This document shows, one piece after another, positions 1-7,423 of a DNA stretch of 64,000 nucleotides. Positions within the stretch are counted from its first letter, which is position 1. Every line of letters begins with the position of its first letter. Location of the stretch: NCBI GenBank assembly GCA_015060865.1, contig SUXS01000001.1, positions 1 to 64,000 on the forward strand. Direction: 5' to 3'. A program made the position numbers and the translations under genes. This stretch comes from Bacteroidales bacterium. GTDB lineage: Bacteria > Bacteroidota > Bacteroidia > Bacteroidales > Bacteroidaceae. The notes below the pieces were generated by a model. That model did no database searches, had not been told where the DNA came from, and saw nothing but the letters and a program-made list of their open reading frames with translations.

Positions 1-211
1 ACAGTTGCGCCAACTTCTCGCGCAGGGAGAAATAGTTGTCGGTATAGTCTTCGGCATTGATTCCTGCTTCAAAGTCAATCAGCAGGTCTATGTCACTCTT
101 GTCGGTAAACTCCGGTGTGTTTACCGAGCCGAAGGTATAGAGGCTCTTCACCCTGTACTGTTTACAGAGTGCCCTTACATTGCCCAACTGTCTTTGAATA
201 ATCGGATTCAT
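1..211 (-). CDS. MNT-type nucleotidyltransferase domain protein (3' end off window)
   Basis: Read on the minus strand from the ATG at 209-211, the protein starts MNPIIQRQLGNVRALCKQYR and continues off the window at base 1, so about 70 N-terminal residues are visible. It carries GS followed by exactly ten residues and then DID (GSVN...DKSDIDLLIDF). That is the GSX10DXD active-site signature of minimal nucleotidyltransferases of the MntA/KNTase fold. In MntA-type systems such proteins AMPylate a partner HEPN protein as antitoxins; whether a HEPN gene lies further left cannot be seen. A weak -7 box (TTTCTTTG on the minus strand, 228-235) precedes it. The family call is firm; the toxin-antitoxin role is inferred. 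Confidence 0.8.
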   Translation of the reverse strand, partial: MNPIIQRQLGNVRALCKQYRVKSLYTFGSVNTPEFTDKSDIDLLIDFEAGINAEDYTDNYFSLREKLAQL

Positions 212-259
212 AACGCCTTGTTTTTTGCAAAGAAACAAATTGTAACTCAAATATCCTAA

Positions 260-571
260 TATTTGAGACTGTTTTTGATGTTTGGCACACCAAATACATT
301 CATTATTTATGGAGACTTATGTGTGAAAATACCCAATCAGGCACGTCCGAACGAGAATTATTTCCCTCCATTTTCCCCCATTTCATCGTCTAAAACGACA
401 TTTTTAGACGTCTAAAGATGCATTTTTAGATTTTTCTTTTGGCGAGGGGCGAGTTTTTCTATTCATTTGCGCAGGTTTTGCGGAGCGCGGAGGTCCCTTC
501 CCTGAGACTGGGGTGTTCTCTGCCTCCTCATAATCGGCCATAAATATTCATAAATAAGATATAGACGAACA
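260..571. other. AT-rich spacer with repeated TTTTTAGA motif
   Basis: No convincing gene is visible. Near 390-435 the block ATTTTTAGA occurs twice around a short palindrome AGACGTCT, which could be a protein binding site. The stretch lies between the divergent nucleotidyltransferase and the small ORF at 572, so it should hold the promoter of the latter, but no clean TAnnTTTG box is seen. Confidence 0.4.
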
Positions 572-769
572 ATGAAGAAGCTGTACGACAAACAGGAAAT
601 AGCCCCGCTACTCGACAAGTTTATGACTGGCGTGAGCACTGCAGACGAGGAACAAGTGCTGGAGCAGTACTTTCTCACTCACGAGGTGAGCAAAGAGTGG
701 AGAGTATATAAGGAGATGTTTGCCCTGTTCAACAATGGAGAGGTGGACATCGAGATGGATGCAGAGTAG
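572..769 (+). CDS. small helical protein resembling the N-terminus of FecR-type anti-sigma factors
   Basis: A 65-residue acidic protein without signal peptide or membrane segment. The segment LLDKFMTGVSTADEEQVLEQYF, followed by an acidic tail (EVDIEMDAE), resembles the cytoplasmic N-terminal helices of Bacteroidetes anti-sigma (FecR-like) proteins, which bind ECF sigma factors. No sigma factor gene is visible within the window, so partner and role are unknown. It lies about 220 bases upstream of three thioredoxin-like lipoprotein genes in the same orientation, which suggests but does not prove a functional link. The spacer after it contains a hairpin, so co-transcription is uncertain. Confidence 0.6.
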   Translation: MKKLYDKQEIAPLLDKFMTGVSTADEEQVLEQYFLTHEVSKEWRVYKEMFALFNNGEVDIEMDAE

Positions 770-838
770 CGACTTCCACACTTTGCAAGAAAAGTAAAAC
801 AATCATATAATGTATAAACCAATAAAGTAATTTAGATA

Positions 839-919
839 ATGGTCAAGACCAATCCATGCCGGGGCTGTGAAGTTCTGGCATGGACATTTAAGAAACATCA
901 GTGCATCCTTCTTTTTTAA
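839..919 (+). CDS. possible 26-residue cysteine-containing micro-protein
   Basis: ATG at 839 opens a 26-codon frame ending TAA at 917-919; the peptide begins MVKTNPCRGCEVLAW and contains three cysteines, one CxxC. It has no recognised family. The same DNA forms a hairpin (853-860 with 877-884), so this may be a structured RNA leader or terminator instead of a gene. The duplicated leader of the lipoprotein genes starts exactly at its stop codon. Confidence 0.2.
   Translation: MVKTNPCRGCEVLAWTFKKHQCILLF
853..884. terminator. 8-bp-arm hairpin upstream of the lipoprotein genes
   Basis: TCCATGCC at 853-860 pairs perfectly with GGCATGGA at 877-884, leaving a 16-nt loop. There is no T-run directly after it, so it is only a weak candidate terminator for the 572-769 gene. 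It overlaps the possible micro-ORF. Confidence 0.3.
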
Positions 920-991
920 CATAAATTCCCGTAAATTGCCCACAAATTATCCATAAATAAAATTCGTGTAACAACATAAACAACCAATACA
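918..991 (+). repeat. 74-bp duplicated leader of lipoprotein genes, copy 1
   Basis: This block (AACATAAATTCCCGTAAATT... up to the ATG) recurs at 3396-3469 with only two differences that I can see, directly before another thioredoxin-like lipoprotein gene. A truncated third copy lies at 5933-5950. It probably duplicated together with the lipoprotein signal-peptide region. Confidence 0.85.
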
Positions 992-2182
992 ATGAAGACC
1001 AAACTATTCCTTGCCCTTGCCCTTGCCGTGGCGGTGCTGCTGGGGGCGTGTGCACCGAAGATAGATGCGGACAAGTTTCTGATAGAAGGACAGGTTTGCA
1101 ATATTCCCGATAGTGTAGTTCTTAATCTGTGTATATACAAGAACGGAATGTATTCGCAGATTGCATCGGATACAATCATTGATGGGTACTTTTCATTTAC
1201 CGATACCGTGTCTGAGGTGCGTCAACTCTGTCTGTTAACTCATGCAAAAGGATTCCCCAACCATATACTGCCCATTTGGGTGGCGCCCGGTGAACTTGTG
1301 CGTATCAAAGGAGAAGACAAACTACATAGTACATGGATTGTGACCAGTAGACTTATTGAGCAGAAGGACCAAAATGCTCTGCAGGCGTGCGCCATTGATA
1401 TACGTAAGAAGTATGCAACATTGGATGCAGAAGAGGCTGATATACTGAAGGGACGTTTAGGGAGAAATCATACCGATGCGGAATCCGCCAAACAATTACG
1501 GGAAAAGATATATGCTTTGCGCGAAAAGAGTACACCGCTGCGCACACAAGTCTATAAGGCCGAAATAGATTATATGAGTACGATGCCGCGTCGTCGTGTT
1601 TGGATGGAGACTTTGGTGATGTATGCAAAGTTTGCCAAGCTATCACCGAAGTATATGCCTTATAGTACTGAGTTGAAAGCTCTCTATGAGACACTTCCTG
1701 AAGAACTGAAACAGTCAGAACAAGGACAATTGGCCTATGGGCACCTCTATCCAGTGCACCCGTTAGAGATTGGTGACGATATGGTCGATGCCACACTCTA
1801 TGATATTGAAGGAGGTGAGCATCATCTGGCCGAATTGAAAGACCGTTACATCTTATTGGACTTTTGGAGTAAAGGGTGCGGGCCATGCAGAGAGTCCATT
1901 CCCGAATTGGAAGAAATCGCTGCAGCGTATGCCGAAAGTCTGGAAGTGGTAAGCCTCTCTATCGACCCCAAGGATGAATGGGTGGAGTATGTGCGCGAGA
2001 AGAATCTTACAGGGCATCAATGGAATGAGTTGGCAGCTGCCCGCACTGGTCTTTCCACTCGCTACAATGTACGTGGCATCCCGCATTATGTGCTCATCAC
2101 CCCCGAAGGTAAAGTTCAAGCGGTATGGAGTGGCTATGCCAAGGGGTATCTATGGCAGGAAATAAAGAGACATATCAAATAA
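992..2182 (+). CDS. TlpA-like thiol-disulfide lipoprotein (DUF4369-type N-terminus)
   Basis: A 396-residue exported lipoprotein: the leader MKTKLFLALALAVAVLLGAC ends in the lipobox LGAC. Residues about 25-130 look like a DUF4369-type beta domain. A helical middle is followed, from about residue 255, by an AhpC/TSA-thioredoxin fold with active site CGPCRE in the context FWSKGCGPCRESIP. Such proteins act in the periplasm or at the outer membrane as thiol-disulfide reductases or as chaperones of secreted cysteine proteins; the substrate is unknown. It is the first of three tandem paralogues and is 9 bases from the next start, so the first two are probably co-transcribed. The ATG is fixed by the signal peptide and the duplicated leader. 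Confidence 0.88.
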   Translation: MKTKLFLALALAVAVLLGACAPKIDADKFLIEGQVCNIPDSVVLNLCIYKNGMYSQIASDTIIDGYFSFTDTVSEVRQLCLLTHAKGFPNHILPIWVAPGELVRIKGEDKLHSTWIVTSRLIEQKDQNALQACAIDIRKKYATLDAEEADILKGRLGRNHTDAESAKQLREKIYALREKSTPLRTQVYKAEIDYMSTMPRRRVWMETLVMYAKFAKLSPKYMPYSTELKALYETLPEELKQSEQGQLAYGHLYPVHPLEIGDDMVDATLYDIEGGEHHLAELKDRYILLDFWSKGCGPCRESIPELEEIAAAYAESLEVVSLSIDPKDEWVEYVREKNLTGHQWNELAAARTGLSTRYNVRGIPHYVLITPEGKVQAVWSGYAKGYLWQEIKRHIK

Positions 2183-2191
2183 CCCAATACA

Positions 2192-3313
2192 ATGAAACCA
2201 ACCAAACTTTCAATTTTGAATTTTCAATTTTCAATTTCTTTCGCCCTTGCCGTGGCACTGCTGCTGGGGGCGTGTACGAACCAAGAGAGATATTACACGT
2301 TGACGGGTGAACTGCCTGATTCGAGTTACAATGGAAAGACCGTCTATCTCACCGACTTTGATAATGGCTGCAAGATTGATTCTACTACAGTCGATGGCAA
2401 TAGGGTGACTTTTAGAGGCATTGCTCCCGATACTGCGCTTAATTGTCGCATTGACATTGCCCGTGGCCTCTTTTCAAATCCCATCTTGGAAAAGGGCGAT
2501 ATTGTGACAGACTTTGTGAACCATCGCACATCGGGTACGCCTCTCAATGACGAGATGGCACGCATCCTCACATACTTGGCCGATTGGCACGACAGAGCAA
2601 ATAAAACACGCGAGGAGTTTGAGGGAACACAAGAGGAGTTTGTAGCCCGGTATATGGACGAATTCTATGCCGAACTAAAATCGCTGATGAAAGAAGAATT
2701 TCTGAAACACACCAATGATGCCGTAGGCTATTTGATAGTGCGAGAGGGTCTCGGTAGTGTGGAGTTAATGAAACACGTATGTGACAACAGTGGCCCTTGG
2801 CTCAACAACAAGGGGATGGTTAAACGTATGAGACAAAATACGCAAGGGCTTCTTGCTACAGCTGAGGGTATGACCTATACAGACATCAAAGGCACCGACA
2901 TTGACGGTAAGCCCTTAGCGCTATCGGACTTTGTAGGCAAAGGCAACTACGTGTTGGTGGACTTCTGGGCTTCGTGGTGTGGTCCCTGCCGTGGTGAGAT
3001 TCCCAACTTGCGCAAACTTTACGAGAAGTACAACGGTAAAGGCCTCACCATCCTTGGCATCTATGTCTGGGACAGCATAGAAAACATGAAGACGGCCATC
3101 AAGGAGGAACAGGTTGCCTGGCCACAGATTTTCGATTCTGAGGGGACAGCTACTGGAAGCTATGGTGTAGACGGCACTGGCATCCCTCATCTCATCCTCT
3201 TCGGCCCCGACGGCACAATCCTTGAACGTGATATTGAACGTGGCCAAAACAAGCTCCGCGGCGAGAATATGATAAAGACCGTGGGTGAGTATTTGGAGGC
3301 TGAGAAAGAATAA
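2192..3313 (+). CDS. TlpA-like thiol-disulfide lipoprotein (DUF4369 + thioredoxin fold)
   Basis: A 373-residue lipoprotein with lipobox LLGAC (Cys about 28). The signal peptide contains an extra ILNFQFS segment compared with the paralogue at 3470. It corresponds to a 21-bp AT-rich insertion that keeps the frame. Residues about 30-130 form a DUF4369-like domain (YYTLTGELPDSSYNGKTVYL). The C-terminal thioredoxin domain contains the canonical WCGPC active site (FWASWCGPCRGEIPNLRKLY), followed by the cis-Pro loop TGIPHLILF. It is a classic TlpA/ResA-like periplasmic reductase anchored by lipid, probably co-transcribed with the preceding gene. Confidence 0.9.
   Translation: MKPTKLSILNFQFSISFALAVALLLGACTNQERYYTLTGELPDSSYNGKTVYLTDFDNGCKIDSTTVDGNRVTFRGIAPDTALNCRIDIARGLFSNPILEKGDIVTDFVNHRTSGTPLNDEMARILTYLADWHDRANKTREEFEGTQEEFVARYMDEFYAELKSLMKEEFLKHTNDAVGYLIVREGLGSVELMKHVCDNSGPWLNNKGMVKRMRQNTQGLLATAEGMTYTDIKGTDIDGKPLALSDFVGKGNYVLVDFWASWCGPCRGEIPNLRKLYEKYNGKGLTILGIYVWDSIENMKTAIKEEQVAWPQIFDSEGTATGSYGVDGTGIPHLILFGPDGTILERDIERGQNKLRGENMIKTVGEYLEAEKE
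2211..2240 (+). repeat. AT-rich family D block inside a signal-peptide coding region
   Basis: Compared with the otherwise near-identical start of the gene at 3470, the gene at 2192 has 21 additional bases made of repeated AATTTTCAATTTT units. They encode extra hydrophobic-region residues without shifting the frame. Similar AATT-rich strings occur in spacers at 14525 and 31582. Confidence 0.7.
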
Positions 3314-3333
3314 TTCATGAAAATTTATGGCCA

Positions 3334-3394
3334 ATTCATGAGCATTGCCTTTAGCCCCTGCGGGCGGCGAACTTTGTTTCGTGTTCCCTTTTTT
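3334..3394 (+). repeat. GC-rich repeat related to family A, copy downstream of lipoprotein 2
   Basis: The string GCCTTTAGCCCCTGCGGGCG, followed by a GAACTTTGTTTCGTG-like tail, occurs here and at 5871-5932. A related version (GCCTTTGGCCCCTTCGGGCG) is inside the repeat at 10217-10392. The CCCCTGCGGGC core can form a small hairpin and may help terminate the upstream gene. Confidence 0.75.
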
Positions 3395-3395
3395 C

Positions 3396-3469
3396 AACAT
3401 AAATTCCCGTAAATTGCCCACAAATTATCCACAAATAAAATTCGTGTAACAACATAAACAACCAATACG
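3396..3469 (+). repeat. 74-bp duplicated leader of lipoprotein genes, copy 2
   Basis: This is the second copy of the block at 918-991 and ends directly at the ATG of the third lipoprotein gene. The match extends through the AACAACATAAACAACCAATA segment next to the start codon. It indicates a recent duplication of leader plus gene start. Confidence 0.85.
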
Positions 3470-5851
3470 ATGAAACCAACCAAACTTTCAATTTCTTTCG
3501 CCCTTGCCGTGGCGGTGCTGCTGGGGGCGTGTGCAGAAAAGACAAAAGCAGAGGACAACCGCGTGTGGAATGATGTAGCGATAGGCTATAACAACACATT
3601 CGATGTCATTAAAGTGACGAACGTAAAACTACTGGACGAGCAGACTGAAGTGAAGGTGCATATAACCTTCCCTGCCAATCATTGGATCAGAATAGCTTCG
3701 AACACCTATCTGCAAGCAGGGGATAAGCAGTATAAAGTAAAGGCCATAGTGCCCGACTCAACGAAAGCCGTGCCCGAACTCGACAAGGAGTTTTGGATGC
3801 CATCCACTGGAGAAGTGGATTTCGTGATGACTTTCGAGCCCTTGCCCGAGGGGACTGAACGATTCGACCTTATTGAACCCAACGGATGGCAGGTACTGAA
3901 TGTGCGCAGCACCAGTCTCCTGCCTCAAGGCATTACCGACACCTATTGGCGAAACCCGAAGACAGGCGACTGGGTTATCGGATTTGCGGAGAAGCATGTG
4001 ATATATGACAATGCCGTTTGGGATATCGTGGAGCATACAGAGCAAGGCGGCGGCTACGTACTCACCGTGAGTAAAGGAGCAGAGACGACCAACGTCACCG
4101 TAGGCCCGATGAAGAGAGGCAAACGCCATCTTCAGGTAGGCAATAGCAGACGTATGGCGGTAACTCCCATCACCACCAACACCCTGCCCGACTATCCCAA
4201 TCGCGACCGTCGCCAAGGCTTCAAGGACAATGGCTATCGCATGGGCGACAGCGTGACCATCGTGGGATGGCTCAAAGGGATGACACAGACCGAACGGAGC
4301 AGAGGCGGTGGGTCATTCAGCGCAGACATCTGGAATATCATTTCTGGTGAGCAGCAAAGCTTCTCGGCCCAGATGGACCTGCTCGGACGTTTCACCTTGA
4401 AGATTCCTTTACTTAACAGTTCGCAGGTCTTCTTGGATTGGGGAAGAACAAACCTCAGCACCCTACTCGAACCAAGCAAGACCTACTTCTATCTGCGCGA
4501 CTACACTACGGGGCAGAAACTCTTTATGGGCACTGATGCCCGCTTGCAGAACGAACTGCTGTCCTATCCACACCACTGGGCCAACGAGCGCATGGAAGGA
4601 GACAATAGAGGCGAAAAGGAGGCGATGGAGTTTTGGGAACTCACTACTCGCGAGCGAGAGAAGCACCTGAACCAACTGCAGGAAACAGTACGACTCCACC
4701 CTAATCTGTCGCAGCGATATATCAACTATCTCACCGGCTACTACCTGACAGGCCAAGGCATGTCGATGATGCAGGCACGATTCGCCATGAAAGGCAGGGT
4801 GCTGCCCCAAGCCTATATGGACTATGTGAACAAGGAGATTTGGCAGAAGGCCGTCAAGCCCTACACACTCTACCGTGACTTCTCTTGGTTCAAGAGAGAC
4901 TATCTCGAGCAGTTGGAAAGTACCCGGGAGACCAAAACATGGGTAGATATTGTCCGAAACATGATTAAAAAGGGTGAGATATCCTTGACAGATGAAGAAC
5001 TGAACAAGCTGGACTGTTATGAGGCGAGGTTAAACAAACATAATACTGATGTCATGAATGCACCGACACACGCACATGCACACGCTTTATGGGACAGTTT
5101 CCAGGCCGATCCTCTGGTCATTGAGGTTCACGAACTAATGGAACGCTATACCGAATGCTTAAATAAGGCCGTACTCCAAGAATCGTTGGCCGTGATAGAT
5201 TCTGTAGGGTGCGACCGCAACTTACGTGACCTCCACCTCGCATTCAGACTATATGTAAAGATTGACAACGAACGCAAGCCACTTGACCCCGAAGTGATAA
5301 CGTGGATGGAACAGGAGATTCAACTTCCTGCCGCCAAAGCTGCAGTGACAGAACTGAACGACAAGTACCTTGCCATCGCTCGCCGCGACTTTGCCTATGC
5401 CAGCAGTCTGAAGTCGTCAGACGATGTGGAGGGCATGAGCGATGGCGAGAAGATACTGCGAAAACTCATAGAGCCCTATAAGGGTAAGTTCATCCTGCTC
5501 GACGTATGGGGCACATGGTGCGGCCCTTGCAAGGCTGCCTTAGCGAACAGCCAAGAGGAATACGAGCGTCTGAATCCCTACGACATCGTATACCTCTACC
5601 TCGCTAACAACTCCAGTGAGGAGTCGTGGGAGAACGTTATCAAGGAATACAACGTGACGGGCGACAACGTGGTGCACTACAACCTCCCCGCCGAGCAGCA
5701 AGCAGCCATCGAGCACTTCCTTGGCGTGAACAGCTACCCCACATACAAACTCATCGACCGCGACGGCAACATCCTCGACGTGAATGCCGACCCTCGCGAC
5801 CTGAATGCGTTGGAAAACTTGCTGAAGATGATGAACGGGACGAAGAATTAA
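3470..5851 (+). CDS. large TlpA-like lipoprotein with C-terminal thioredoxin fold
   Basis: A 793-residue lipoprotein (lipobox LLGAC at about residues 17-21), roughly twice the size of its two neighbours. The N-terminal third is beta-rich (ETTNVTV, TFPANHWIRI) and unrecognised. The middle is largely helical. From about residue 660 a thioredoxin domain carries the active site WGTWCGPCKAAL and a cis-Pro region NSYPTYKLID. The arrangement, a long exported sensor or binding region followed by TlpA, is common in Bacteroidales clusters of this type. Codon use and leader match its neighbours, so it is a resident paralogue and not a recent import. Confidence 0.88.
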   Translation: MKPTKLSISFALAVAVLLGACAEKTKAEDNRVWNDVAIGYNNTFDVIKVTNVKLLDEQTEVKVHITFPANHWIRIASNTYLQAGDKQYKVKAIVPDSTKAVPELDKEFWMPSTGEVDFVMTFEPLPEGTERFDLIEPNGWQVLNVRSTSLLPQGITDTYWRNPKTGDWVIGFAEKHVIYDNAVWDIVEHTEQGGGYVLTVSKGAETTNVTVGPMKRGKRHLQVGNSRRMAVTPITTNTLPDYPNRDRRQGFKDNGYRMGDSVTIVGWLKGMTQTERSRGGGSFSADIWNIISGEQQSFSAQMDLLGRFTLKIPLLNSSQVFLDWGRTNLSTLLEPSKTYFYLRDYTTGQKLFMGTDARLQNELLSYPHHWANERMEGDNRGEKEAMEFWELTTREREKHLNQLQETVRLHPNLSQRYINYLTGYYLTGQGMSMMQARFAMKGRVLPQAYMDYVNKEIWQKAVKPYTLYRDFSWFKRDYLEQLESTRETKTWVDIVRNMIKKGEISLTDEELNKLDCYEARLNKHNTDVMNAPTHAHAHALWDSFQADPLVIEVHELMERYTECLNKAVLQESLAVIDSVGCDRNLRDLHLAFRLYVKIDNERKPLDPEVITWMEQEIQLPAAKAAVTELNDKYLAIARRDFAYASSLKSSDDVEGMSDGEKILRKLIEPYKGKFILLDVWGTWCGPCKAALANSQEEYERLNPYDIVYLYLANNSSEESWENVIKEYNVTGDNVVHYNLPAEQQAAIEHFLGVNSYPTYKLIDRDGNILDVNADPRDLNALENLLKMMNGTKN

Positions 5852-5870
5852 TTCGTGGCTAATTCGGTTA

Positions 5871-5950
5871 ATTCATGAGCATTGCCTTTAGCCCCTGCGG
5901 GCGGCGAACTTCGTTTCGTGTTCCCTTTTCCCAACATAAATTCCCGTAAA
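5871..5950 (+). repeat. second copy of GC-rich repeat plus truncated leader
   Basis: Bases 5871-5932 repeat the 3334-3394 block. Bases 5933-5950 repeat only the first 18 bases of the lipoprotein leader (AACATAAATTCCCGTAAA) before the sequence diverges. A fourth lipoprotein copy may once have followed here. Confidence 0.75.
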
Positions 5951-5991
5951 TCAAACAGATATTATTCATATAATTAAATTCAAACAGCATT

Positions 5992-6511
5992 ATGTACCAA
6001 AATGTACCAATTGAATTGATCGAGCGCATAGAGGCGCTGGAGAGGAGAATGGAAAAAAATTGAGAACTCAATTTTTTTCAACGATGACGATAACGTTGAC
6101 GATAACCAACCATTGACTGTAGCGTCGACCTGCGGTTCGGAGGGTAAACATCGCGAAGCTCAGTCTTCGTCTTCGTTAGCGTCTTCGTTGGAAAGGCTGA
6201 TGCACCACCGCACGCCCGACGGGCGCTACCTGATGCGGCACAGGTACCAGTGGTGGGCGGTATATCATGTATTGGTGCGGCAGTGCGGCTTCCCTGACGG
6301 GTACCGCGAATTTGTGGCCTGTATCGCGCAGCTCTTCCCCGAAGGGCTGCGCGTGCCATGTACGGAGAGTACGATGAAGCAGCTGTCGCAGACACGCTAC
6401 ATGGAGCCCGTCCGTGACTGGCGCTACGATGCACTCTACCACGGCTCACCCGAACGCTTCCGGCTGATGAGGGAGACGGTGGAGTGGATGGGGAAGATGG
6501 TGGGTGGTTAG
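5992..6511 (+). pseudogene. small island gene apparently split by a family C element
   Basis: ATG at 5992 opens a 23-codon coiled-coil-like start (MYQNVPIELIERIEALERRM) that ends at TGA 6061-6063. A palindromic element follows (6079-6190). After it a different frame encodes LMHHRTPDGRYLMRHRYQWW and continues to the stop at 6509-6511. The downstream part can be read from an ATG inside the element at 6113 as a 132-residue protein. That reading gives an odd Ser-rich start containing HREAQSSSS, residues shared with an element-derived stretch of the 7653-8855 protein. I infer one ancestral gene of about 120 codons interrupted by the element; a re-started shortened protein is still possible. Function unknown. 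Confidence 0.6.
6079..6190 (+). repeat. family C palindromic element, copy 1
   Basis: The left arm is built of ACGATGACGATAACG-type units and the right arm of TCTTCGTCTTCGTTAGCG-type units. The core GGAGGGTAAACATCGCGAAG is nearly the same as in the copy at 8438-8530. It supplies the start codon and first residues of the 6113 reading frame. Confidence 0.8.
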
Positions 6512-6550
6512 AAGCTGGCGGCCATCATCTCGCGACCCCTGAGGGTACTT

Positions 6551-6712
6551 TCCCTCTTGTACCCCCACCCGGCCTGCGGCCTCGTCCCCCTGTCAGGGGG
6601 ACAGTGCAGGAGAGTGCAATCATCGCGGTAAGACTATTCCGGGAAAACTGTCCCCCAGGCAGGGGGACGAATGTAGAGAGCGTTAGCGAACGGAATGGAG
6701 GGGGTGCTGTTT
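6551..6712 (+). repeat. family A GC-rich palindromic element, copy 1 (left of DUF559 gene)
   Basis: Contains CACCCGGCCTGCGGCCTCG, an inner palindrome CCCCCTG..CAGGGGG, the motif ATCGCGG (6622-6628) and a right arm running from ACTGTCCCCC to GGAGGGGGT. The 6551-6617 part is repeated in the same orientation at 7207-7283. Only four substitutions and one 10-bp tandem duplication separate them by my reading. Confidence 0.85.
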
Positions 6713-6730
6713 AGAGGGTGAAGGAAACGA

Positions 6731-7123
6731 TTACATATTGGCTAATATCTTTTTCGTGACCTCACGGATATGTTCTATTACTGCATCTTGATGGATGAAG
6801 ATGTCTTTGTTCTCAAAGCGAAGCGTATGTATGCCATGCTGCTGCATTAGCCATTCCTCGCGCCTAAGGTCATATTCGCTACCCTCTATAGTATTATGTG
6901 GCGCACCATCCAACTCAATGCATAAATGCAGATACGGACAATAAAAGTCAAGGATGTACGGTCCTACTCCAAACTGTCGACGCCAACGCATACCTTCTAT
7001 TTGCTTCCCTTTGAGCCTAAGCCAAAGTGTAGCCTCGGCCGCAGTCCCCTCGTTACGTAGATTCTTGCGCAGAGGTGCCTGATTGTGATGGTTGTAGGGG
7101 TATCGTTCGTCGTTGTTTTGCAT
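6731..7123 (-). CDS. DUF559 domain (Vsr-like fold) putative endonuclease
   Basis: A 130-residue protein with the typical DUF559 order: an N-terminal helix with LRKNLRNEGTAAEATLWLRL, then MRWRRQFGVGPYILDFYCP, IELDGAPH, and a C-terminal LRFENKDIF. The D in ILDFYCP and E/D in CIELDG match the restriction-endonuclease-like metal site of the family. Cellular roles of DUF559 proteins are largely undefined. It is bracketed by direct copies of a family A repeat. A promoter, TTTG (7155-7158 on the minus strand), 19-bp spacer, TACCTTCG (7128-7135), sits only 4 bases before the ATG, so the mRNA may be leaderless. Confidence 0.88.
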   Translation of the reverse strand: MQNNDERYPYNHHNQAPLRKNLRNEGTAAEATLWLRLKGKQIEGMRWRRQFGVGPYILDFYCPYLHLCIELDGAPHNTIEGSEYDLRREEWLMQQHGIHTLRFENKDIFIHQDAVIEHIREVTKKILANM

Positions 7124-7127
7124 AGGG

Positions 7128-7158
7128 CGAAGGTATGAAAAATAGGGGAGATTGCAAA
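7128..7158 (-). promoter_or_regulatory. Bacteroidetes promoter of the DUF559 gene, at the start codon
   Basis: On the minus strand TTTG is followed after 19 bases by TACCTTCG, close to the consensus TTTG-N19-TAnnTTTG. Only four bases separate the -7 element from the ATG, which leaves no room for a normal 5' leader. Confidence 0.65.
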
Positions 7159-7167
7159 ATGTTATGC

Positions 7168-7290
7168 TATTTTTGTACCCCCACCCGGCCTACGGCCTCA
7201 TTACGCTCCCTCTTGCACCCCCACCCGGCTTGCGGCCTCGTCCCCCTGCTAGGGGGACAGTGCAGGACAGTGCAGGAGAGTGCTAGCTAT
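7168..7290 (+). repeat. family A element, copy 2 (right of DUF559 gene)
   Basis: Holds one and a half copies of the unit starting ACCCCCACCCGGC (7172 and 7216), then CCCCCTGCTAGGGGG and a 10-bp tandem duplication ACAGTGCAGG. It is a direct repeat of 6551-6617 and lies between the DUF559 gene and the antitoxin-like micro-ORF. Confidence 0.85.
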
Positions 7291-7294
7291 GCGA

Positions 7295-7423
7295 TTATTG
7301 CAATACCTCTATCAGAGATTCTATATTGTCAGTATACAATGTTTCAAGATTGTCACTTTGTAGTGCATCCTGCATTGCATTGATCGTCTCTTGATTAGGT
7401 TGTTTGTCTACGATAAAATCCAT
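7295..7423 (-). CDS. antitoxin-like micro-protein (42 residues)
   Basis: A minus-strand frame from ATG 7421-7423 to TAA 7295-7297 encodes an acidic helical peptide, MDFIVDKQPNQETINAMQDA followed by LQSDNLETLYTD. The pattern (xxIVDKxPNxETIxAMxxA...LExL) resembles RelB-like antitoxin N-terminal regions of Bacteroidales. No toxin gene is next to it; the neighbour on the same strand is the DUF559 gene with a family A element between them. A possible -7 (TACATTTA) again lies only about five bases from the start codon. It could be an orphan antitoxin or a remnant. Confidence 0.45.
   Translation of the reverse strand: MDFIVDKQPNQETINAMQDALQSDNLETLYTDNIESLIEVLQ

Noticed and set aside
5-259. 84-codon plus-strand frame at the window start
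   Set aside because: It is antisense to the nucleotidyltransferase gene whose GSX10DXD motif is clear on the minus strand.
7135-7383. 82-codon frame opposite the antitoxin-like ORF
   Set aside because: It reads through family A repeats; the minus-strand 42-codon frame looks more protein-like.
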